NCBI GenBank assembly: GCA_017514765.1
Contig: JAFWIU010000006.1
Span: 1-37,132, forward strand
Direction of reading: 5' to 3'
From: Candidatus Saccharimonadota bacterium
Lineage (GTDB): Bacteria > Patescibacteriota > Saccharimonadia > Saccharimonadales > Saccharimonadaceae
Length of the DNA stretch: 37,132 nucleotides
A program made the translations under genes and the position numbers. The notes under the pieces are model-generated. The model was not told the DNA's origin, made no database searches, and saw only the letters and a list, made by a program, of their open reading frames with translations. Below are positions 9,201 through 15,370 of the stretch, piece by piece. Each line of letters begins with the position of its first letter. Within the stretch, counting starts at the first letter, position 1.

Positions 9201-9529
9201 CTCGTCTTACAAACATCTTCCTTCGCCTCTGTCGAATCCGTCTGATTCGTATTATTATCAGTATTGCTGTTAGTCGTCTCGTTATTAGTAGATTGTTGCT
9301 CCGTCTGCGTCTCTTCAGTCTGCAATTCATCCTGTTGGTTTTGCTCCTGCTCTGTTTGTTGCTGTTCAGTTTGAGTCTGTTCAGCAGTATTTACCGTTTC
9401 GGGCACAGCATAAACATCTTCGTTTGCAAATGTCAAACGAGTCAACCCAGTCAACATTCCTATAAGTACCAAAAAAACTCCAAAAAACCTCTTCAACTTA
9501 CTCATTCTTGTAGTTTTTTTAACACTCAT
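6209..9529 (-). CDS. VirB6/TrbL-like polytopic protein with very large soluble C-terminus
   Basis: 1106 aa from the ATG at 9529, chosen because GAGG lies 6 nt upstream; an in-frame GTG at 9541 is too close to that site. Residues 1-36 form a signal peptide or anchor ending near LTFA. Residues 45-105 are a Gln/Glu/Thr/Asn-rich disordered tract. Five or more membrane helices occur between about 160 and 390, including LRQAVVVLLVMISPLAF at about 301-317, the pattern of the VirB6/TrbL channel family that helps form the inner-membrane translocation pore. Residues 410-1106 are hydrophilic and probably mostly helical, with no domain I recognise; this extension is far larger than in classical VirB6. 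It has a near-perfect promoter and heads the minus-strand secretion genes, diverging from the pilin genes. Confidence 0.85.
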   Translation of the reverse strand: MSVKKTTRMSKLKRFFGVFLVLIGMLTGLTRLTFANEDVYAVPETVNTAEQTQTEQQQTEQEQNQQDELQTEETQTEQQSTNNETTNSNTDNNTNQTDSTEAKEDVCKTSLGALGWVVCPVMNKVSEAVDFLYDKIEDILIINPVAAKDGSPIYEIWKYCLGVTNVVFIIFFLVVIYSQITGWGISNYGLKKALPKLIVMAIMVNISFLVCSIAVDVSNIVGNGLRGLFESVEATAMSNVSASGAVSHVSMAEIYTSMAGGTALAVGAGAVAFEFGLIWMLIPTALGAMVAVVTGLITIALRQAVVVLLVMISPLAFVAGILPNTEDLYKKWKNLLIKMLVFYPVFSLLFGASSLAGFAIIMSSQSGFGILLGLAVQIFPLFFSWKLMQMSGTFLGGINAAMRGLAAKPLATNRAWADSKRQQTSARMLALGRTPMSHLRRYVDNRKVLRDQHLGNLQAIRNNEANIYAQRKISGGYDGAKSQGNSEYLKPNKYTRAAKDASTTHLLSETASMDTAHALNNYGSYYVAKDIRDQIKAAEKAGNKVLAKRIRALDMESMRDAKAGKAFLEYGRAQMTRENDEEADFSFMVGNYLDASMNYDPKKVGTAEGREREENYQHYVVSAAGGLLDDQKMEKYRHYIMSSTGGLGSTGQARVLGKIIARAAAVESNQRRDIAIVAAKFPPDKRNFRNFLFNYYIDDDGYATDKEGNRIEEMRDYLRVNHPEKLVMWDQYDENGPYYDWYDVNGNYVTRIYKRDKSAIKELMSNFDAPINDPINNMLAIHAGIKEQPDSEIPVLRNMGLDAFRTTVGRALLSAPFKEKNAAFSPMVAEMVKKGYIKNYAQEYLAYLDSLNKATKPGAWNMQDSDAIEMFANMMDPDKWEIMFPTELIRGYLNVNGEPIYGIRYDESGNKVKVKAEEATREELMERVKEKYIIPAAKKIVVMMSRQTQNTMDNQKAGTIEKWKKLKDIFDTKWGDGGVIEVDPYEQNGDMRQITKDIRDSLYTVDENGNRHTFTNQTRRSNRGYESETETTQAHANHAAQIFEIFNHALDADDFATELSDYCNSYSEIAWIADQVQDFIVSEGYGVTKEQIYEFVEELLAYIDYD

Positions 9530-9564
9530 AAATAACCTCACCCTTCTCTATTGGGCGTGTGACT

Positions 9565-9593
9565 ATTATAGCACGCATAAGCAATTTTGTCAA
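9565..9593 (-). promoter_or_regulatory. Strong promoter of the virB6-like gene
   Basis: On the minus strand TTGACA (9593-9588), 17 bp, TATAAT (9570-9565): both hexamers match consensus. The leader of about 30 nt contains the ribosome site. It diverges from the pilin promoter at 9657-9685. Confidence 0.88.
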
Positions 9594-9656
9594 TATAATC
9601 TACTCTTATTTACCCTCTCGTCAAATATATGTCATAAGCAGAATAATCACCAAGAT

Positions 9657-9685
9657 TTGGCTTTTTTTCGCATTATTGGTATAAT
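9657..9685 (+). promoter_or_regulatory. Promoter of the pilin gene cluster (predicted leaderless)
   Basis: TTGGCT (9657-9662), 17 bp, TATAAT (9680-9685). Only 6 nt separate the -10 from the ATG at 9692, so transcription should begin at or next to the start codon. Confidence 0.7.
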
Positions 9686-9691
9686 AAAACT

Positions 9692-10528
9692 ATGTTAAAA
9701 AAATCTACTATTCTTTTATCGCTCATCGTAGCATTTTTCTCAAGTTTCATTATTTCAACTCCATCTTTCGCCGAAATGGATTGTAGCGGTATCAAAGATA
9801 CAAAATCTTATGAAGACTGTATGGCTATTGAAGGCAATTACGATAGCAGCCAACAGGGTTCCGGCGCCACCAATGCCACATTCGACGGCGGATGCCGTAG
9901 CATTCTCGGTCTTACATCCTGGGACTGCGGCGTCAATATCAGCAACGAAGACACTCTTAAGACCGGCATCTGGCAAATCGCCGCCAACGTTTCCATTAAC
10001 ATCACCATTATTGCCGCCTATCTAGTCCTAGGCTATGTCATCTACGGCGGTTATCAATATATTTTCTCCGCCGGCGATCCTAACAAAGTCACCTCCGGCA
10101 AGAAAACCCTCTCCCACGCCTTCATCGGTCTCGCCATCGTCATGGCCGCCTTCATTATTATGAGCAGTATCCGTATTGCCCTACTTGGAGCCAACAACCA
10201 ATTCAGCGACTGCGTCCACAATGAATGCGTAAACCCCAACAGTCTCGTCACCAACGCCGTCCAATGGGTTATTGGTATTGCCGGTGCCGTCGCCGCCATC
10301 TTCATCGTTTATGGCGGCATCGCTTACACCACTTCCGCCGGCGACCCCAACAAACTCACCAAAGCCAAACAAATCATCCTCTATGCCCTCATCGGTATGG
10401 CTATCGTCGCCCTTGCCGAAATCATCACTGCCTTTGTTTCCGGCATGATTCGCGACGCCGGCGGCACGCCCACCTCATATCATCAAATCATTAACCCAAA
10501 GGAGCATCATGAAATCCACATTAGCTAA
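9692..10528 (+). CDS. Tandem-duplicated VirB2/TrbC-like pilin protein
   Basis: 278 aa. The signal peptide (1-27, STPSFA before EMD) is followed by a Cys-containing spacer (C31, C43, C68, C79) and then two copies of a two-helix pilin unit. Copy one spans about 93-165, with YGGYQYIFSAGDPNKV and AFIGLAIV. Copy two spans about 188-255, with YGGIAYTTSAGDPNKL and ALIGMAIV. The loop SAGDPNK is identical in both (126-132 and 215-221). VirB2-like pilins polymerise into conjugative pili; a fused pair is unusual and would give a covalent dimer. C174 and C179 lie in the linker between copies. It is first in a set of three + strand pilin genes and overlaps the next by 20 nt. Confidence 0.85.
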   Translation: MLKKSTILLSLIVAFFSSFIISTPSFAEMDCSGIKDTKSYEDCMAIEGNYDSSQQGSGATNATFDGGCRSILGLTSWDCGVNISNEDTLKTGIWQIAANVSINITIIAAYLVLGYVIYGGYQYIFSAGDPNKVTSGKKTLSHAFIGLAIVMAAFIIMSSIRIALLGANNQFSDCVHNECVNPNSLVTNAVQWVIGIAGAVAAIFIVYGGIAYTTSAGDPNKLTKAKQIILYALIGMAIVALAEIITAFVSGMIRDAGGTPTSYHQIINPKEHHEIHIS

Positions 10529-11048
10529 GCTACTAGCTATCATCATTACCACAACACTTGGCTTATCACTGTTTACATTCACGCCAATTGCTTACGCTGA
10601 CGACAGTACCAATAACGGCTTCTTCAATACCAACAATGGAGCCAATAATACTAATACCGGTGATTCTGGTGGCAACACCGGCACTGGCGACGTCTGTAGC
10701 TCCGATGCAGCCGACATTGTCAAACAAGCCGCTGGTTGCAGTGGTAACGACGACGCCTTACCCAACTATATCATCAGCATCCTCAATGGCATCATTGCTG
10801 TTTCTGGTCTCGTTGCCGTCATCTATGTCGTCATCGGTGGTATCACCTACATGACCTCCACTGGCGACTCTCAAAAGCTCGAAAAAGCCAAGAAAACCAT
10901 CCTCTACGCCTGCATCGGTATGGCTGTCGCCGTTCTCGCCTTCGCCTTCGTTAATTTCGTCATCATCAACATCATCGGCGGCGGTTCAAGTAATACTAGC
11001 AATAGTGGGGGTGGGGGAGGAGGCACAGTCAGGGCAGAAACCAAATAA
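10509..11048 (+). CDS. VirB2/TrbC-like pilin protein with Asn/Gly-rich head
   Basis: 179 aa. The ATG lies inside the upstream gene with AAAGGAG 5 nt before it. The signal peptide ends near AYA (about residue 30). Residues 32-62 are rich in Asn, Thr and Gly. Two Cys follow (GDVCSSD, AGCSG), then one pilin unit: helix IISILNGIIAVSGLVAVIYVVIGG, loop MTSTGDSQKLEKAKK, helix ILYACIGMAVAVLAFAFVNFVI. The C-terminus is a Gly/Ser tail encoded by a G-rich tract. The loop pattern S-x-G-D-x-x-K matches its three neighbours, so these are paralogues. It is probably a pilus subunit or minor pilin of the secretion module. Confidence 0.84.
   Translation: MKSTLAKLLAIIITTTLGLSLFTFTPIAYADDSTNNGFFNTNNGANNTNTGDSGGNTGTGDVCSSDAADIVKQAAGCSGNDDALPNYIISILNGIIAVSGLVAVIYVVIGGITYMTSTGDSQKLEKAKKTILYACIGMAVAVLAFAFVNFVIINIIGGGSSNTSNSGGGGGGTVRAETK
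11007..11023 (+). repeat. G-rich tract in the 3' end of a pilin gene
   Basis: GGGGGTGGGGGAGGAGG encodes the Gly tail of the preceding pilin-like protein. It stands out in a strand that is otherwise C-rich. Runs of five G can slip during replication, and the tract has four G runs as in a two-tier quadruplex. Confidence 0.6.
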
Positions 11049-11066
11049 TTTCACCCAGAAACCCTC

Positions 11067-11095
11067 TTGCATATTATTCTTAATCGTTATACAAT
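11067..11095 (+). promoter_or_regulatory. Promoter of the third pilin-like gene
   Basis: TTGCAT (11067-11072), 17 bp, TACAAT (11090-11095). The leader is about 20 nt and contains AAAGGA upstream of the ATG at 11123. Confidence 0.65.
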
Positions 11096-11122
11096 AAACT
11101 TAAATTAAATAAAGGATAAACA

Positions 11123-11467
11123 ATGAAAGATATCATTAACGTATTTGCCGAACAAATTAACCCAGGCAACAGCAACATGTCAACCGGTATCAATACAGTG
11201 AATAATGGTGGCACCGGAGCTGGGGGAGCTGGTTTTGTTGACAACGTTATAAATATACTAAACGGCGTGATTGCCGTCCTTGGTCTCGTCGCCGTTGTTG
11301 TTGTTATTATCGGTGGCGTGAATTATATGACTTCCTCAGGCGACACCGGCAAAGTTAAGAAAGCCAAAGACACTATTCTCTATGGCCTCATTGGCCTCGC
11401 AGTCGCCGTCCTTGCCTTCGCCCTAGTTAACTTCGTCATCGCTAACATCATCGGCGGAAGATCATAA
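11123..11467 (+). CDS. VirB2/TrbC-like pilin protein, short form
   Basis: 114 aa. AAAGGA lies 6-7 nt before the ATG. Unlike its neighbours it has no recognisable signal peptide; about 40 Asn/Gly-rich residues lead into the pilin unit. The unit consists of helix VINILNGVIAVLGLVAVVVVIIGG, loop MTSSGDTGKVKKAKD and helix ILYGLIGLAVAVLAFALVNFVI. It is closest to the preceding gene, which it matches nearly residue for residue around both helices, so it looks like a recent duplicate. It has its own promoter and is followed by an intrinsic terminator. The first helix could itself serve as the export signal. Confidence 0.83.
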   Translation: MKDIINVFAEQINPGNSNMSTGINTVNNGGTGAGGAGFVDNVINILNGVIAVLGLVAVVVVIIGGVNYMTSSGDTGKVKKAKDTILYGLIGLAVAVLAFALVNFVIANIIGGRS

Positions 11468-11483
11468 TCATAGCTACGACTAA

Positions 11484-11508
11484 TATCTCCCGCCTGGGAG
11501 ATATTTTT
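11484..11508 (+). terminator. Intrinsic terminator of the pilin genes
   Basis: An 8-bp stem (11484-11491 with 11496-11503), a GCCT loop and five T. Confidence 0.88.
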
Positions 11509-11544
11509 CATTTAACTGCTTTTCAATACAAACAACCCAAACCA

Positions 11545-11571
11545 AAATACCCCCAACAAACGGGGGTATTT
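11545..11571. terminator. Bidirectional hairpin between pilin genes and hsp20
   Basis: A 10-bp stem (11545-11554 with 11562-11571) around a 7-nt loop, with the A/T-rich ends inside the stem. Given its position it most likely terminates hsp20, whose stop codon is 22 nt away on the minus strand. Confidence 0.7.
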
Positions 11572-11592
11572 CCTTGCACCATGACTAAGAAT

Positions 11593-12144
11593 CTACTGTA
11601 TATTAATCTTCTTCGGCTGTTCCGTCTTTTCCTTCTCAAACGTAATCGTCAGCACCCCATCCTTCAGCTCGGCCTTCACACTATTCTCATCCTCACGCAC
11701 CTGTACTGGCAACGCAATCGTTCGCGAAAACTCACCCCAATAGCACTCTTGAATATGCCACCTTGTGGTCTGCTCATCCTCACCACCAGACAATACACCC
11801 GAGATAGTCAAAATATTATCCGAAATACTCACATCGAGATCAGATTTCGATATTCCCGCTGTGCGTGCTTTTACTACTAATTTATCGGCGGTTTCATAGA
11901 CATCCACAGCGAGCTGCCCAGGAAAATCGTCGGTATCGTTTGCCCACTCATCTTCGATCGGTTCGCTGATTTCTTCCTCCACCATCGGAACGTCCTCTAC
12001 CATTGGTACGTCTTCTACCATTGGTCCTTCCTCTGGTACTGGTTCCGGATTCTCCATCGGAGCCAACATACCATCGTCCCCTGACAGGAACGCAGCAGCG
12101 AGGTCGTCTTCCATCAGCAAATCGTCACTTTTTGTACGTGCCAT
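11593..12144 (-). CDS. hsp20: Hsp20/alpha-crystallin small heat-shock protein
   Basis: 183 aa from the ATG at 12144, which has GGAGGA 5-6 nt upstream; an upstream in-frame start would include the promoter. Small Hsp20 proteins bind unfolding proteins without ATP. The alpha-crystallin domain spans about 75-170: QLAVDVYETADKLVVKA, then ISDNILTISG and the closing KDGVLTITFEK. The C-terminal I-N-I (180-182) is the I-x-I anchor for oligomer assembly. The N-terminal arm (1-72) is acidic and Pro/Met-rich, with a PMVEDV/PMVEEE repeat encoded by an 18-bp direct repeat. No CIRCE lies at its promoter, so its control differs from dnaK, dnaJ and groES. Confidence 0.93.
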   Translation of the reverse strand: MARTKSDDLLMEDDLAAAFLSGDDGMLAPMENPEPVPEEGPMVEDVPMVEDVPMVEEEISEPIEDEWANDTDDFPGQLAVDVYETADKLVVKARTAGISKSDLDVSISDNILTISGVLSGGEDEQTTRWHIQECYWGEFSRTIALPVQVREDENSVKAELKDGVLTITFEKEKTEQPKKINIQ

Positions 12145-12172
12145 ATTTCCTCCACTTATATTGTTATGCTTT

Positions 12173-12201
12173 ATTATATATGAACATCGTAGTAAAATCA
12201 A
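12173..12201 (-). promoter_or_regulatory. Promoter of hsp20, overlapping the comF upstream region
   Basis: On the minus strand TTGATT (12201-12196), 17 bp, TATAAT (12178-12173). The -35 lies only 7 nt before the comF start codon on the other strand, so the divergent promoters must overlap. Confidence 0.75.
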
Positions 12202-12208
12202 GAGAATC

Positions 12209-12904
12209 ATGCCAAATATTGTAAAAATTACAACATTTCCCAACCTTCTAGACCTTCTCACTCCTCACTCCTGTAGGGGTTGCGGCCAAATTGGTTGTAT
12301 TTTATGTGACCGTTGTAAAAAACACATTATCTCCACACATCAATCCCTTTGCCCAAATTGCAAATCGCCTACCCATTTCGGCAAATGTCTAAATTGTCCA
12401 GATCTACCCCCAGTCTATATCATCGGTGAACGCACCGGCCTCCTTAGCGACATCGTTCATGACTACAAGTATCATTCCATCCGCGCCCTCGCACATCCTC
12501 TCGCCGAGCTCATGCACACATTTTTACCACAACCTGATACCCCCTCTGTCACCGTTCCCCTCCCCACTATCGACCGCCACATTCGCGCTCGCGGTTTTGA
12601 CCACACCAAGCTCATCGCCAAACACCTCGCTAAACTGCAAGGGCCTCATTGCACCACCCAATCACTTCTCATCCGCACCAAGAACACCACCCAAGTTGGC
12701 ACCAACCGCACTACCCGTATCAATCAAGCCGCCGACGCCTACGCCATCGCGCCGCACACCACTATCGATAATCACACCACCTATATCCTCCTTGACGATG
12801 TCTGGACCACCGGCGCCTCCATGCGCGCCTGCATCGAAAAACTCCGGCATGCCGGAGCTCAACGAATCACTATCGCGCTGTTATCTCTAAGCCGTCTCGA
12901 TTAA
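12209..12904 (+). CDS. comF: ComF-family phosphoribosyltransferase-like competence protein
   Basis: 231 aa from the ATG at 12209. ComF proteins assist the cytoplasmic steps of DNA uptake in natural transformation. The N-terminus has two Cys-rich zinc-binding knuckles (CRGCGQIGCILCDRC, 22-36, and CPNCKSPTHFGKCLNC, 48-63). The phosphoribosyltransferase fold follows, with RGFDH at 128-132 (often RGFNQ) and the PRPP loop YILLDDVWTTGAS at 192-204. The upstream site (AGAGAA) is weak. A start further upstream would lie within the hsp20 promoter region. Its last 18 bases overlap the end of the convergent pilin-like gene. Position between pilin-like genes suggests the neighbouring machine may serve DNA import, which is inference. 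Confidence 0.9.
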   Translation: MPNIVKITTFPNLLDLLTPHSCRGCGQIGCILCDRCKKHIISTHQSLCPNCKSPTHFGKCLNCPDLPPVYIIGERTGLLSDIVHDYKYHSIRALAHPLAELMHTFLPQPDTPSVTVPLPTIDRHIRARGFDHTKLIAKHLAKLQGPHCTTQSLLIRTKNTTQVGTNRTTRINQAADAYAIAPHTTIDNHTTYILLDDVWTTGASMRACIEKLRHAGAQRITIALLSLSRLD

Positions 12905-13306
12905 CCTTATCACGCTCTGTACTTCTTCCGACTGTGGCGAATATGGCAAAGCCGAAATCACGAAGTTCACAATCGCGTATGCAAACACCGCAATCACAAG
13001 CCCAATAATCGCATAAAGCACCGTATTCTTCGCATCTGTTACTTTCTTCGCATCACCCCCTGACACCACATACTTAATCCCACCGATAATCAACATGATT
13101 ACTGCGATAATACCCACGATATACAAAATCGTATTCGTAATCTGCCGAAATGCTCCCGTCGGCCCAAACAAATCCGCAGGACACCCGTCACATCTCGCCA
13201 TCTCTGCACCCTCCTGCAAAGTCAACGCCGACACCGACGCTACTCCCACCAGGCTTATCACTCCCATCATTACTATTGATAATATAACTTTTAGCACATT
13301 CTTCAT
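12887..13306 (-). CDS. VirB2/TrbC-like pilin protein on the minus strand
   Basis: 139 aa. The signal peptide (1-28, VASVSA) is followed by a short loop with CDGC and then the pilin unit: helix ITNTILYIVGIIAVIMLIIGG, loop VVSGGDAKKVTDAKN, helix VLYAIIGLVIAVFAYAIVNFVI. It is the fourth member of the paralogous family but is encoded apart from the others and convergent with comF. TATAAT ends 7 nt before the ATG with no ribosome site between, so a leaderless transcript is expected. A role as pilus or pseudopilus subunit is inferred. Confidence 0.84.
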   Translation of the reverse strand: MKNVLKVILSIVMMGVISLVGVASVSALTLQEGAEMARCDGCPADLFGPTGAFRQITNTILYIVGIIAVIMLIIGGIKYVVSGGDAKKVTDAKNTVLYAIIGLVIAVFAYAIVNFVISALPYSPQSEEVQSVIRLIETA

Positions 13307-13313
13307 AATCTAT

Positions 13314-13319
13314 ATTATA
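13314..13319 (-). promoter_or_regulatory. Extended -10 of the minus-strand pilin gene (predicted leaderless)
   Basis: TGGTATAAT, then 7 nt to the ATG at 13306; a weak TTGTTT lies 15 bp upstream. Confidence 0.6.
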
Positions 13320-13350
13320 CCACAATATTGCAAAAAACAACATACCCACC

Positions 13351-13371
13351 AAAAAAACGCCGAGATTGGCG
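13351..13371 (-). terminator. Terminator of tRNA-Ser
   Basis: On the minus strand CGCC-AATCTC-GGCG followed by seven T, 9 nt after the CCA end. Confidence 0.8.
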
Positions 13372-13380
13372 ATTCTAAAC

Positions 13381-13473
13381 TGGCGGAGGGTGGGAGATTC
13401 GAACTCCCGCTCCAGATCACTCCAGACTAACGATTTAGCAAACCGTCCCCTTCAGCCACTTGGGTAACCCTCC
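13381..13473 (-). tRNA. tRNA-Ser (anticodon GCU)
   Basis: 93 nt with an encoded CCA. The acceptor arms GGAGGGT and ACCCTCC pair fully. The anticodon stem ACGGT/ATCGT carries loop TTGCTAA, giving GCU, which reads AGC and AGU. The long variable arm expected of a serine tRNA (about 20 nt) and the T-loop TTCGAAT are present. A TAAAAT box at 13483-13488 on the minus strand places the transcript start near the mature 5' end. Confidence 0.95.
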
Positions 13474-13519
13474 ATCTCTACCATTTTACCATATTTTATC
13501 CATTTTTGTTAAACAAATA

Positions 13520-13528
13520 TGATATAAT
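13520..13528 (+). promoter_or_regulatory. Extended -10 of the gene at 13535 (predicted leaderless)
   Basis: TGATATAAT with 6 nt (GTAGTT) to the ATG. No Shine-Dalgarno is present. Confidence 0.65.
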
Positions 13529-13534
13529 GTAGTT

Positions 13535-14002
13535 ATGGCAAAACAATCACAAGATATCACCTGGCAAGCTGAGGAATACATCGTTCCAGGCCGCAATACT
13601 TGGTGGTACGTAGGTCTTTTCGCGGTCGCAACCGCACTTTGTATTCTCGCGGTCTTTCTCAATTGGTGGACTTTCCTTGTCCTAATCATCCTTAGCGTCA
13701 TCACTATCCTTACCTCCACCTTCCGTCCTCCCCGCAAAATCACTTACACTCTCACTTCCGAAGGCCTTCACGAAGGTCAGCGTCTTCACAAATACGAAGA
13801 TTTCAAAGCTTTCGGCATCTTACAGGAAGGCACTCACTATTCCGCCGTCCTTATCCCCAAGAAACGCTTCGGTCTCAGTGTCAAAGTCTATTTCCCCAAG
13901 ACTAGCGGCGAAGCCATTGTCGATGCACTAGGCGCACGCCTCCCCATGCAAGAAGTCAAACTAGACTTTCTCGATAAAATCGTAAATTTCTTGCGCATTT
14001 AA
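13535..14002 (+). CDS. Two-helix membrane protein of unknown function
   Basis: 155 aa. A short N-terminus with many aromatics (WQAEEYIVPGRNTWWY) precedes two membrane helices, about 27-43 and 45-65, separated by NWW. The C-terminal 90 residues are soluble and look beta-rich (ITYTLTSEGLHEGQRLHKYEDFKAF), ending in a helix rich in Val, Leu and Phe. The arrangement of two helices then a small beta domain is like bacterial PH-like membrane proteins, but I cannot name a family. It has a leaderless promoter and diverges from tRNA-Ser. Confidence 0.8.
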   Translation: MAKQSQDITWQAEEYIVPGRNTWWYVGLFAVATALCILAVFLNWWTFLVLIILSVITILTSTFRPPRKITYTLTSEGLHEGQRLHKYEDFKAFGILQEGTHYSAVLIPKKRFGLSVKVYFPKTSGEAIVDALGARLPMQEVKLDFLDKIVNFLRI

Positions 14003-14049
14003 CATAAGTGTGATAATATAGATAATAATTAATAATAAAGGTGGGCAAA

Positions 14050-14640
14050 ATGGACCAAAATCAACCAAACGTAGATAATGATCTACAGAAAGCAATTGAC
14101 GATATTACTAACACGACTAACATCGACCCGGTTTTTTCTGACCCGGTCGCTGCACCATCTTCTGTACCAGAAGGTGACACCGGCGAACTAGCCGAACCTG
14201 TCGGACCGTTCCCTGAACCCAAGCTTGAAGTGGTCGAGCCTGCGCCTGAAACCATTGCGCCGCTTGATGCAGCTAGCAATATTCCAGATCTAGCTATGCC
14301 AGAACCACCGGCACCTGCACCAGCACCCACCGCCGCAGAGCCAGTCCTTGCTCCTGCACCTGCTCCCGAAATCCCCGCTCCGGCACCCACACCAGAGCCA
14401 CTCACACAAAACCTCACCACCTCTGAAATCAAAAAAGCTGCGCTTCGCGATCTCATCCCTGTACTCGACAAAATCAGCCTAGATCCAACTCAAAAATTCG
14501 AAATCTATCGCAGCATTTTCGAAGATTTGAAGGATTACTCCGTCCTCGACCCAGCCTACCATGCCGCTCGTGAAATCCCCGACGAAGCCAAACGCGCCGA
14601 AGCTCTCTTTTATCTCGTCGAAGCCATCGACAAAATGTAA
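14050..14640 (+). CDS. Pro/Ala-rich protein with small helical C-terminal domain, unknown function
   Basis: 196 aa from the ATG at 14050, which has AAAGGTGG about 6 nt upstream; a GTG at 14041 is in frame but overlaps that site. Residues 1-40 are polar. Residues 40-125 are a Pro/Ala/Glu tract (repeats of PAPAP and PEP), probably extended and disordered. Residues 130-196 form a helical domain (KAALRDLIPVLDKISLDPTQKFEIYR). There is no signal peptide or membrane segment, so it is probably cytoplasmic. A strong intrinsic terminator follows. The function is not recognised. Confidence 0.78.
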   Translation: MDQNQPNVDNDLQKAIDDITNTTNIDPVFSDPVAAPSSVPEGDTGELAEPVGPFPEPKLEVVEPAPETIAPLDAASNIPDLAMPEPPAPAPAPTAAEPVLAPAPAPEIPAPAPTPEPLTQNLTTSEIKKAALRDLIPVLDKISLDPTQKFEIYRSIFEDLKDYSVLDPAYHAAREIPDEAKRAEALFYLVEAIDKM

Positions 14641-14662
14641 TCCTCGCCCACCTCACACAACC

Positions 14663-14688
14663 ATAACCCCCACAAGGGGGTTATTTGT
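14663..14688 (+). terminator. Intrinsic terminator
   Basis: A 9-bp stem (14663-14671 with 14676-14684), ACAA loop and T-rich tail. Confidence 0.85.
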
Positions 14689-14703
14689 TTTCTTCAAAAG
14701 ATT

Positions 14704-14712
14704 TGATATAAT
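14704..14712 (+). promoter_or_regulatory. Extended -10 of the gene at 14745
   Basis: TGATATAAT; the predicted start near 14719 leaves a leader of about 26 nt with GGAAG at 14733-14737. A second TATAAT at 14723-14728 would start inside that site. Confidence 0.5.
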
Positions 14713-14744
14713 CAAATAATACTATAATTAACTGGAAGAACTGT

Positions 14745-15341
14745 ATGGACGAATCTAAACCTAAAAACAAATCTATCAAGTATATTATTATTGCAATTAT
14801 TGGCGTACTACTACTCGTAGGCATCGGCGTAGGCGTCGCAATCGCTATGAGCAATAATGGCGATAAGGGCACCGAACCAGATAATAGCGGCGACACCAGT
14901 ACTGCCACTGAAGAAAACGACGAGGAAACCAAGCGCATCACTGAAGAAACCATCAAGAAGTACACCGATATCAAAGTAGAAGGCTATCGCGATGTAGAAG
15001 ACAATTCTGTCAACGGCAAGGCAGTCGTAGTTTCCGTTCACAATATTTCCGAAGAAGTCGTTTCGCTCGCCATTGTCATGGGAGCCTACGATCAAGAAGG
15101 CAATCTCTTAGATACTTCTTCCCTTTACGCTGAAGGTATCCAACCAGACCAAACGCACGTCTTCAATACCTTTGTCTATTCCGAACTCACTCCTAAACAA
15201 CTGGAATCTGCTACCTACAAAGTCTACAAAGCACACACCTATAATGCAGAAGGCGTCGAAACTTCTAGTGAAGGCGAAGCCACCACCGAAGAAGAGACCA
15301 CAACCGAAGAAGCCTCCGGTGAAGAGGCTTCTAACGAATAA
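14745..15341 (+). CDS. Membrane-anchored extracytoplasmic protein, FxLYD-like domain
   Basis: 198 aa. A polar N-terminus with KPKNKS is followed by one membrane helix (about 13-34), then an acidic linker (about 38-70). A beta-sandwich-like domain spans about 75-165 (VEGYRDVEDNSVNGKAVVVS, then AYDQEGNLLDTSSLYAEGI and THVFNTFVY), resembling FxLYD-type domains of surface proteins. The C-terminus is Glu/Thr-rich. The orientation is probably N-in with the domain outside. A GAAGCCTC/GAGGCTTC hairpin (15309-15331) and a weaker stem (15345-15365) lie at its end, convergent with groEL. The function is unknown. Confidence 0.75.
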   Translation: MDESKPKNKSIKYIIIAIIGVLLLVGIGVGVAIAMSNNGDKGTEPDNSGDTSTATEENDEETKRITEETIKKYTDIKVEGYRDVEDNSVNGKAVVVSVHNISEEVVSLAIVMGAYDQEGNLLDTSSLYAEGIQPDQTHVFNTFVYSELTPKQLESATYKVYKAHTYNAEGVETSSEGEATTEEETTTEEASGEEASNE

Positions 15342-15344
15342 TTC

Positions 15345-15370
15345 ACAACTTTTATAGTGAGTTGTTCTTT
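15345..15370. terminator. Weak hairpin between convergent gene ends
   Basis: A 6-bp stem ACAACT/AGTTGT with a 9-nt loop, followed on the + strand by TCTTT. It lies between the FxLYD-like gene and groEL. Confidence 0.4.

Noticed and set aside
12142-12208. CIRCE site upstream of hsp20
   Set aside because: No TTAGCACTC or GAGTGCTAA half-site occurs in the interval.
2477-13306. Integrated conjugative element
   Set aside because: No integrase, relaxase, coupling protein or flanking direct repeats are visible, and composition matches the neighbours.
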